Positions 56,470 through 64,000 of a stretch of 64,000 nt of DNA are shown piece after piece. A program made the translations under genes and the position numbers. Positions within the stretch are counted from its first letter, which is position 1. Each line of letters begins with the position of its first letter. The notes under the pieces are model-generated. The model had not been told where the DNA came from, ran no database searches, and was given only the letters and a program-made list of their open reading frames with translations. The DNA is from Gamarada debralockiae (lineage: Eukaryota; Ascomycota; Leotiomycetes; Helotiales; Hyphodiscaceae): positions 34,707 through 98,706 of the forward strand of contig NXFV01001158.1 in the NCBI GenBank assembly GCA_002803225.1, in the 5' to 3' direction.

Positions 56470-57244
56470 GACTGGGAACACACAAAGGATTGGATGACCA
56501 GAGCTGATAGAGATTAAAGGTTATGAATAACAAAGCCTTCAACATCGATAAGAGGTAGATGCCGTTGCCTGAGCCTCGGTCCATACTACTTGGACCTGAG
56601 CAAGGCTGGATAAATTTCGCCTCACTCTAAAGGCTGGCGACGAGTCTGCCTTGCAGCTGTAGGACACTGCCATACTGGTCCGCAGCCTCTCACATCAAGT
56701 GAACAATTGCAAGACGGCCTGGTACATGGAAGATATGAGAATACTATTTACAGAATTAACGAAATTGCAGAAAGGGGAATCCTGTCTCATTCTGACCGGC
56801 CAGCCACTGAGTTTCAATTCGTTTGACCGATTCGCATAGGGAAACCTTGAGGGGTCTTTTTTATGTCCAACCCCGGATTTCCAGTCGTTCAATTGATTTG
56901 AACGATTCCTATGACAACCGTACGGTTTCCGGTCAAGGGGTCTTCTTTATATCCAAACCCGCATTTTCAATCGTTCAATTGATTTGATGGGTTGATCTGA
57001 TAAGGTACTGTGGAAAGTTGGCACCATTCTTGCAGTAGCAAAAACGTGCCTCGCTTCCAAATAACGTTTGGACTAATGACGTCCGCCTTTCTTTGAGCTC
57101 AATCAAGCTTCAGGCGAAGAAGAGTGCTTTTATCCGGCAGATAACTTCGTCGCGACGAATCGCTCATCCAGTATGAGGAGTTCATACACTTCGTACTACT
57201 AGTTAGATATATTCTCCGCTCTACTCTCAGTTCATTGACGACAA
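56470..57244. other. Divergent intergenic region NACHT gene / RMD1 gene
   Basis: Contains an imperfect tandem repeat (56847-56990). No gene. Promoters of both divergent genes must lie here. Confidence 0.5.
56847..56990. repeat. Imperfect tandem repeat, period about 86 bp
   Basis: GAGGGGTCTTTTTTATGTCC at 56849 recurs as AAGGGGTCTTCTTTATATCC at 56935, each followed by a CGTTCAATTGATTTGA segment. A third, poorer copy of the latter appears near 56812-56835. Divergence between copies is mostly transitions. Confidence 0.75.
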
Positions 57245-59174
57245 ATGGCCACGACAGCGGCAGCTGGAAAAAGAGGACCCTCAGTCTTGGTAAGTACAAT
57301 TAAACAGCTCTCCAGAAGCAACCTCCCTCTACAGAATATTGCATACCTCCAATAGCACATGCTAATTTATTGTCAAGGTCACCGATTCTCGTGAACGACC
57401 TTCTACAGCTCGAACTTCCTCTCAACGTCCCATCTCCAGCGGCCCCGGTACTGTTCGAAATCGAATGCCCACGCGTTTCATATCAGTTGACAATGTCCTT
57501 CAATTCTCCTCCGAAATCCCCTCCGGCCAAGCACGCGGCCCACCAGGCCGAAGGCCGATGCCTGCGAATCAGCGACGTGCCAACGGCGGCCCTGGCATCG
57601 GAGTGCGGGTAGCACAGCACAACGTACCCGGACGAAGCACAAAAGTCAGCGAGAAATTGGTTCTGATTCCTGAGACTATCAATGAGAAGGATGATTCGGA
57701 TGAAGATGTCGATGAGTTTGGGGCTCACGTAAGAATTGGCGATGGAGAGGAGGGGCCACTGAGGGATGCGGAGATGGATGTGCTGAAAAAGAGGGGCGGG
57801 ATACGTGGGAAGAGTTATGCAGAAAGATTGCCAAAGAAGCAGAGAGCAGAAAAGTTGGCTAGAGTTACGGCATATTGTACGGCCCAAGCATACAAGACGA
57901 AAGCGACGGCGGCCTTCGTGAAGGAGAAGCATGGTGCCAAGACAAAGTTATATGACGACTGCCTTTACGCAGTATACCACCTTCCATTATTGCCTGGAAG
58001 CGAAGGATTCCGAGTCAGGAGTAGTCCTGTGTTGAAAAGACCTGGTGGGAAGGCGGTTCTGGACGAAGAAATCGAGAGAAACGAGAGGAGAGATTATCAT
58101 GAGGGATACTTCGAGGATATAGATACATACGGCGTAAGAGATGGTGGTGAGAGCCCTCGAAATGAGAGCGATGAGGAGAGGATCCGAAGAGAGGAGGAAG
58201 GACGGCGGAGGAGAGAAGAAACTCACAGCTTGGCACAAGGCCGAAGAGCCGACAGCCCCAATCGAGTCACTCCAGATGCTACGACCTTCGCCGAGATATT
58301 CGTCTTTTCCTACGGCGTGGTTGTATTCTGGAACTTCACCGAGCGCCAAGAAAAGGATATCTTAGCAGATCTTACCTTTTCGGAGCATGAAACTGGCGAG
58401 CCACTCGTCTCACGACCCCTTGACGAAGATGATTTTGAGACAGAAGAGCTGCATTTCGAGTACAGTCCGCTCGTCGAAAGGCCGCGAGTATTCAACGATA
58501 TGATCACACTCCGAAGCGGAGACCACATGATCAAATTGACCATGAGCCATGCGATTGCTCAAAGTACGAAATTGAGCTTCTTCGAGGAGAAGATGTCTCA
58601 GACGATGTTGGATGCTCAACATGTTCCTAAGCATTTGGCACTCACAGGCAAGCTGGGAATGTCTCGGAAAGAGATCGTCAAGATCTTGGGTAGGCTCTTC
58701 AAGAGCCGGGTGGATGTCAATCTCTGTAAGTCATAATGCCCTTTCTGTCTTCAAGCGCTAACACCAACAGCCTCAAATATTCTCGATGTCCCCAATTTCT
58801 TCTGGGATTCTGAACCTACCTTACACCCCCTCTACTTCGCCACCCGCGAATACCTCGAGATCAGTCCTCGCATTAAGGTGCTGAACGAACGCTGCCGCGT
58901 CTTCTTAGAACTGGCAGAGATTTTGAGTGACAGCATTGCGGACACGAAAATGAGCACGATTACCTGGATTATTATCGTGCTCATCGTTGTCAGTATTGCG
59001 GTTACGGTCACCGAAGTAGGATTGAGATTTGGTATGTTGGAGAAGGGGAAGACCGAGAGGGGCAAGCTTCTTGGTGACGTGGGGAGGAATTTCACCAGGG
59101 CAGACTTCAATGCACCTCAACTGGAGGCCATTTGTGGAGTCCAGGTCGTGGGGAAGACGTTTGCGGAGTTGTAG
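57245..59174 (+). CDS. rmd1: RMD1/DUF155 family protein (sporulation protein RMD1 type)
   Basis: Exons: 57245-57289, 57378-58725, 58771-59174; 598 aa in phase. N-terminal 110 residues are basic and disordered. The DUF155 domain runs from about 170 to 520: ARVTAYCTAQAYKTKATAAF, FAEIFVFSYGVVVFWNFTER, then FEYSPLVERPRVFNDMITLR, AIAQSTKLSFFEEKM and VDVNLSSNILDVPNFFWDSE. A single membrane helix near the C-terminus (ITWIIIVLIVVSIAVTVTEV, about 528-548) completes the family pattern. Yeast members (Rmd1, Rmd8, Mrx10/Rrg-type) act in sporulation or mitochondrial gene expression; this one lacks an obvious presequence, so Rmd1/Rmd8-like is more likely than Mrx10. An Asp/Glu/Arg-rich insert lies at about 270-325. 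Intact. Confidence 0.9.
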
Positions 59175-59747
59175 AGTCATTGGGCTGGTTAGGTTTTGTG
59201 TTTTTGCATAGCTTGGGTGTTGGGTGTCAAGCGTCAGATTCATCGGTGGGATCCACGGTAACCAAATACATTTTCGAATTTCTGAGTTCTCTTTTGTGTC
59301 ATGAAATATATTTCTCTCTTGTCGATCGTGCTTGGGAAGTTCGGATGTGAGCATCACTTGTGCACTGCGTTCAGCGAATGCATATCTCTGGAGGGGTCGC
59401 TCAAGGCAATAACCCAGAATCAGTCACTCTGCATCAGCAATAGAGTAAATAATCACGCAATTATCTACCTTACCCTGTATGAAGAAATGCTCTTCTGTCT
59501 AAAAAGCACCGCGACACCAATGCAAGAAAGCCGTTCAAATGCAACGAGCGCCCAACTCCCATCGCTATGCTCTACCAAAAACGAATGCCCCATCTTCACC
59601 AGTACTCCAGTGAGAACAAAGCGCCCAATGAGCAACCAAATCCCAACCATCATATCCCGTAAGCCGTTCTGAATATGCCAAATACGCTCTATCCAAATGC
59701 CATCATAAGCGCCCCCAACTCACCCCCGCCCAAAACTCCCAACACCC
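59175..59747. other. Intergenic region downstream of RMD1
   Basis: 3' flank of RMD1 and of the Cys-rich remnant. Short unsupported frames only. Confidence 0.45.
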
Positions 59748-59981
59748 TCATTTCCTAGCCTTCTGCTTCATCTTGTCCTTCTCTCACTGATCCTTCCCCT
59801 TTCGCTCCTTATCCCTCTTCGTCCTTCCCGCATCTCATCTGCGCTTTTCCTCCATTTCCGTGTCGTGGCACTTGGGGCAGCCTTCGGTCTTGAGGTGTAT
59901 GTCGTTATTAGGGCACTTTTTACAGTACGCCTGGTGGGCCATACAATAGACTTTTATCTTCTTTGGGTCTTCTTGTTGCAT
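59748..59981 (-). pseudogene. Small Cys-rich protein gene with in-frame TGA stops
   Basis: From the ATG at 59981 the frame reads MQQEDPKKIKVYCMAHQAYC, then KKCPNNDIHLKTEGCPKCHD, ending EMEEKRR and TGA at 59835; 48 aa. The same frame continues as a Lys/Arg-rich helix, is cut by a second TGA, and ends at a third TGA at 59748. If the first two TGA codons were CGA (a C-to-T change), the frame would run for about 77 residues: a compact zinc-ribbon-like head (Cys at four or five positions plus His) and a basic tail. It may also be functional in its short form. The family is not recognised. Confidence 0.4.
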
Positions 59982-60598
59982 GGACCTTCGTCGCCGTTGG
60001 CCTTGGGCAGTGGTGCGTGTTTACCACTATGGATAAGTGGGAATTGGTTGGCAAAGGAAGGAATGGGGGGAAGACAGGATATCAACCGTTCATTCAAAGA
60101 AAACGGTTTGGAGGTCACAACATATCTTCGTGTAGAAGTTGTGGTATTTGTATGGAAGAGAATGAATCCATGGCGGAGAAAGAGCGGCTCTTGTAATGAT
60201 TCCAAGACTTTGAGGTAGTGAATGTATTGGTTTGACAGAATTGACTATGTCCTAGCGAGCTAGCGGTGCTCTACATTGAATAGGTGAAGCAAAGTTGGTT
60301 GGCAAGCATGTTCTGGGGAATATGAGATTCAATTGAGGCCTGTCGAGCACGATGGGCAGGTACGGGCAGCGCTGGGTTCGGGTTGCTTCATCGAGGCAGA
60401 TGATTACTAGAGTAGAGTTTTATCAATCAGCTAGAGGCATTTTTGGAAGGCACCTCCTAATACTTGTACTGTCATGGTCAAGATGTAAAGCCATTATGAA
60501 CTCTGAATTAAGTCTAAATGGATTGCCATAGCCCCGTATCAATCGCAGAGCAATGCCACGATGGATGATTTGCAATAATGCATTATTCCTTCCGGCTT

Positions 60599-60702
60599 GC
60601 TCATATCCGCTACACTTGCTCAGACCATAATACTCCTCCGTTCCTCTACGCCTGCTCATCTCCACCTCACTTGCTCACACTGTCGTGATACTCCTCCCAT
60701 TG
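60599..60702. repeat. Tandem duplication, period about 55 bp
   Basis: GCTCATATCCGCTACACTTG (from 60599) recurs diverged as GCTCATCTCCACCTCACTTG (from 60654), each followed by GCTCA, about 10 variable bases, and ATACTCCTCC. The second copy lies over the end of the small minus-strand frame next to it. Confidence 0.75.
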
Positions 60703-60912
60703 CTTCACAAAAACTTCATACCGATTCCAATCAACGCTAACATCAAAGCCACACAGTCCAAATCTCGCCAAATTCCGGAGCCAAGGACCGTGAATGTAGG
60801 CATCTTTCATGTATGAAGGCTCTCTCGTTACATGATCTGGTGGAAATACTGGGCTCTTTAATGTAAACTTGCGAATATATGAAGAGGGCAAGGCTTTCCC
60901 ACCCTGAAGCAA
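60667..60912 (-). pseudogene. Hypothetical gene fragment
   Basis: A frame of 81 codons without an ATG at its upstream end, containing RNLARFGLCGFDVSVDWNRY and EVFVKQWEEYHDSV before the stop. It looks like the 3' end of an accessory-gene protein because it has plausible composition and an ordinary stop. The family is not recognised. Its terminal codons fall inside a duplicated segment. Confidence 0.25.
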
Positions 60913-61194
60913 GCTGTGCTAATGATAATAGACAGCCTAGGCGCAACATTTGGAATCCCAGGGATACCTATAGCTGTTAATCCTCTTTCTGACGCTGCCA
61001 TTTTCCAGATGCAGCGTTGGATGCGGACTGCATGTCCAATCGCACGGGGGGGCTGTCCACCAGATTCGGAACACACGTTACCCACTTGAGTGATTGATGT
61101 ATCTGGCAACTTCTAATTAGCCTTTTCTCCGCATTCCAAAAGGACAGCGGGGTCGTTGGTTCATTCTGAACCATGTATGGGCGCGACAGGTTAA

Positions 61195-61920
61195 ATATGT
61201 GACTAAAACAGCCAATTTGGATGATATGAAAGCCTAGATTCCACTGGATGAACTTCCGGCGGCCTTCCGTGACGCTATTCTTGTGACTAGGAGACTGGGC
61301 TTTCAGTATCTCTGGATTGATTCGCTCTGTATCCTTCAAGACGAAGAGAAAGATTGGGCAGCCGAAATCGTACACATGCACGAGTACTACAAACGCCCGA
61401 GCTTGATGATTACTGCTGATGCTGGCGATGGTGACAACTGCGGGTTTCTTCAACCACGGCCTGAAAACTGTCCGTCAATTACTGTCTCATTCAAGATTGG
61501 AGATAAAGCGGATAATCCGTCTGTCTTTGTCCAGCGGCGACCACCAGATCAGAAGGATCCCTGGCCATTACTCACTCGGGGCTGGACGTTGCAAGAAGAT
61601 ATACTATCTCCAAGAACAATTCATTTCCAGACGCATCAAATGACTTGGGAATGTCGAGAATCTAATACTTTGGAGAGGTAGCAGCCGCAAACGTGACTTG
61701 CTGGGTTTTTCGCCAAACTCATGGTTTCGTACTATCGTGGAGTTTTCTAATGGCGATTTAACTTTCACCAAGGACAAGCTTCTCGCTCTTTCAGCAATTG
61801 CAAAGAGTGGCGAGGCCTCACCCAGTGGACATATAAAGCGGGGTTATGGCTGGAGGATATGCATCGGTTGTTGCTGTGGACTCCTCGCTGGCGAGGAGTC
61901 CGGTCTCAGGCACGTCGTGG
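61195..61920 (+). pseudogene. HET domain pseudogene
   Basis: Ordered HET motifs in several frames: VKYVTKTANLDDMKA, an in-frame TAG, then IPLDELPAAFRDAILVTRRL and YLWIDSLCILQDEEKDW, followed by YYKRPSLMITADAGDGDN and TRGWTLQEDILSPRTIHF. The frame changes near 61675 (WECRESNTLE to SSRKRDLLG), continuing with FSNGDLTFTKDKLLALSAIA, and again near 61820, where YKAGLWLEDMHRLLLW appears. The N-terminal region before the domain is absent. The last recognisable motif ends near 61920, about 70 bp before an unrelated channel remnant begins. Confidence 0.85.
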
Positions 61921-61989
61921 AGTTGGGCTTCGCTCCTCTCCCCTATGTTGGATAAAACTGCGAGACAGAAATGAATGAGAGGAGAGCAA

Positions 61990-62769
61990 TTAGGCTTACA
62001 GAGATGGGGCACTTTCGTACCGGTCCTCACAAACGTTGCACGTATTGGTGAGTTCCTTCTCGACGATAATTGAGAGCACCATTAACATATTCTCATCACA
62101 GGTCTCATATATTCAGTGATCGCTCCCCTTATTCTGGTCTCCGGCACTATCTGCTTAGGTGTGCTCTGGATATTATATGGATCCTATCCTCCGAAGCTAA
62201 CAGAGGCGGATCCTGTTACCTACAGGCACTTTTATCCTACAGCAATACGTCAGCTGTTTACCGGTATCTATTTCAGGAATTAAGTCTGGCTGGCTTATTC
62301 TTTCTTGTCCACGATGCAGACCACAGAGCCACTTGCACAGCACAGGCGGCAGTAATGATAGTGGTTACGGTCTTTATGCGCTATTCCATTACACTCTAGA
62401 TTATAGTCGCTGGATACATTGGTTGCTTTCCCAGATGTTCTTAAGCAGAAAATGGATCAAATCAGCAGCAAAGGCGAAGACCAGCTAGAGTGGAGATGCA
62501 TAAGAGAGATTAACGAGCTCTCAATTGCAAAATCGAGTGTACTCCAAATGGGCCTTGCTCAAGGCGAGGCTCTGAGGCCCTCTCGTCCTGTCGTCTGGAT
62601 TCCAAAGGATGAGTTAGGGATCGCGGATGACGAGATCTCCCATGTAAGGAGAAACCATGACAGTTTGTGGATCAGCAATGAAGGTGCATCTCTTGATGAG
62701 CGAGGCAAGCTGAAATTAGACGGTTGTGCTCCGGTGAGAAGACAAAGAAAGATGTCAGGTTTCTATTAG
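61990..62769 (+). pseudogene. 3' remnant of a CSC1/PHM7 (RSN1, DUF221) calcium-permeable channel gene
   Basis: LQRWGTFVPVLTNVARI, a 55-bp intron with GTGAGT/CACAG borders, then GLIYSVIAPLILVSGTICLG and YRHFYPTAIRQLFTGIYF are typical of the last transmembrane helices of the 7TM region. A frame change at about 62280 restores ELSLAGLFFLVHDADHRATC and TAQAAVMIVV. After more damage, RPVVWIPKDELGIADDEI and ISNEGASLDERGKL give the conserved cytosolic C-terminus. The first two thirds of the usual 850-1000 aa are missing. The family (OSCA/TMEM63) is well known; the call is from motif recognition. Confidence 0.85.
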
Positions 62770-62990
62770 ACTAAGGTAGAAGAGATTTCCGATAGACAAA
62801 TATTTGAAAGTGATCCACTCTATGATCAGGATATAGAAATGTTGTAGAACTTAGAAACATTCAAAATCGGAAAGGAAATATAATATATGTAATAGAAGAT
62901 ACTGCCGCAGTGGTGGGTTGGGTGTAGGAGCTGGTAGTGTGGATATACCACCACTTCGCGCCTGCTATTAACCGCCCGGCAGAGTGCTAT
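62770..62990. other. Spacer between channel remnant and ankyrin gene
   Basis: Short A/T-rich stretch; likely 3' flank of the ankyrin gene. Confidence 0.4.
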
Positions 62991-64000
62991 CTATTTTACA
63001 GCCCCGTTCACAATCAGCAGCCGTGCCACTGCCTCGTGCCCTTTTTTAGTTGCCTGGTGTAGTGCTGTCCATCCACTACTATCCTTTATATTCACATCGG
63101 CCCCGTTCTCGATTAGCAGCCGTGCTACTGCCTCGTGCCCTTTGTCAACTGCCCAGTACAGCGCTGTCCGTTTCTCCCACCCACCACTACTCTTTGCATT
63201 CACATCGGCCCCGTTTATAATCAGCAGCCGTGCCACTGCCTCGCGCCCTTTTTTAGTTGCCTGGTGCAGTGCTGTCCATCCACTACTATCCTTTGTATTC
63301 ACATCGGCCCCGTTCTCGATTAGCAGCCGTGCTACTGCCTCGTGCCCTTTATCAACTGCCCAGTACAGCGCTGTCCGTTCCTTCCATCCACCACTACTCT
63401 TTGCATTCACATCGGCCCCGTTTATAATCAGCAGCCGTGCTACTGCCTCGTGCCCTTTGTTAGCTGCCTGGTGCAGTGCTGTCCATTCATTACTATCCTT
63501 TGTATTCACATTGGCCCCGTTCTTGACCAGCAGCCGTACTATTGCCTCGTGCCCTTTATCAACTGCCCAGTGAAGTGCCGTCCATCCTTCATTATCCTTT
63601 ATATTCACATTGGCCCTGTTCTCGAGCAGCACCAGCGCTACTGCCTCGTGCCCTTTGTTAGCTGCCTGGTGCAGTGCTGTCCATCCAACACGATCCTTTG
63701 CATTCACATCGGCCTTGTTCTCGACAAGTAGCCGTGCTACTGCCTCGTGCCCTTTTTCAACTGCCCAATACAGTGCAGTGTATCCACTACTATCCTTGGT
63801 ATTCATATCAGCCCTGTTCTCGACCAGCAGCTGTGCTACTGTCTCATGTCCTTTATTAGCTGCCATGTGCAGTGCTGTCCATCCATTACTATCCTTTGTA
63901 TCCACATTGGCCCCGTTCTCTACCAGCAGCCGTGCTACTGCCTCGTGCCCTTTATCAACTGCCCAGTGAAGTGCCGTCCATCCTTGATTATCCTTTACAT
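62991..64000 (-). CDS. Ankyrin-repeat protein, C-terminal part (5' end outside the window)
   Basis: Open frame running in from the right edge (first full codon at 63998) to a stop at 62991; at least 336 residues, all ankyrin repeats. About ten units of 33 residues share GWTALHxAxxKGHEAVARLL and ENGADVNxKD. In the left half a 36-residue variant (extra residues in KSSGGWEKRTALYWAVDK) alternates with a 33-residue one, so the DNA repeats every 207 bp and neighbouring pairs are nearly identical. In fungi such arrays usually form the C-terminus of NACHT, HET or patatin-fusion proteins; the effector half is not visible here. The stop is close after the final repeat (NGAVK). Confidence 0.9.
   Translation of the reverse strand, partial: VKDNQGWTALHWAVDKGHEAVARLLVENGANVDTKDSNGWTALHMAANKGHETVAQLLVENRADMNTKDSSGYTALYWAVEKGHEAVARLLVENKADVNAKDRVGWTALHQAANKGHEAVALVLLENRANVNIKDNEGWTALHWAVDKGHEAIVRLLVKNGANVNTKDSNEWTALHQAANKGHEAVARLLIINGADVNAKSSGGWKERTALYWAVDKGHEAVARLLIENGADVNTKDSSGWTALHQATKKGREAVARLLIINGADVNAKSSGGWEKRTALYWAVDKGHEAVARLLIENGADVNIKDSSGWTALHQATKKGHEAVARLLIVNGAVK

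Noticed and set aside
63142..63969. Plus-strand frames across the ankyrin array
   Set aside because: They are the periodic antisense reading of the ankyrin repeats.
63000..64000. CRISPR-like regularity of repeats
   Set aside because: The periodicity is that of ankyrin codons, units are adjacent without unique spacers, and the genome is eukaryotic.

Overview
The window is nuclear DNA of a filamentous ascomycete (Pezizomycotina). Evidence: short GT-AG introns of about 50-70 nt with CTNAC-like branch sites, orthologues of fungal housekeeping genes, and an accessory fraction dominated by HET, NACHT/STAND, ankyrin and CE5 families. Leotiomycetes is my best guess at class, but this rests on gene style and is an inference.

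Housekeeping blocks. 0.15-11.95 kb: class I myosin, mitoribosomal protein mS38, a small DUF4267-like membrane protein, a SprT-like metalloprotease and an F-box/WD-type protein. 20.1-28.6 kb: a CCC2-type copper ATPase, COP9 signalosome subunit 7, Rax1 and ribosomal protein L31. 35.1-42.1 kb: a UBE2C/Ubc11-type E2 enzyme divergently paired with the checkpoint kinase Chk1, then a long disordered protein with a two-helix C-terminal membrane anchor. 57.2-59.2 kb: an RMD1/DUF155 protein. The multi-exon models here were rebuilt from splice sites and all keep phase.

Accessory blocks. 12.3-19.0 kb: a decayed HET gene, an intact secreted protein (DUF7029/DUF7223-like) and a CE5 cutinase/acetylxylan esterase pseudogene that has lost its nucleophile segment. 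29.3-34.1 kb: NTPase debris, an intact seven-exon AAA+ ATPase and a 361-bp MITE with a TACAA duplication. 44.6-56.5 kb: HET-type debris, an 1808-bp Tc1/mariner element carrying a second nested MITE, an HNH nuclease gene, a HET-type membrane protein with a frameshift, and an intact eight-exon DUF7708-NACHT (NLR-like) gene. 59.7-64.0 kb: a Cys-rich small gene broken by CGA-to-TGA stops, a HET pseudogene abutting a CSC1/PHM7 channel pseudogene, and an ankyrin gene with a 207-bp higher-order repeat running off the window edge.

Overall, conserved gene blocks alternate with islands where self/non-self recognition families are born and decay. The intact genes in those islands (NACHT protein, AAA+ ATPase, HNH nuclease, ankyrin array) are the likeliest places for new biology. 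The convergent HET-type membrane protein and NACHT pair at 50.1-56.5 kb is the best candidate for an undescribed two-gene system.
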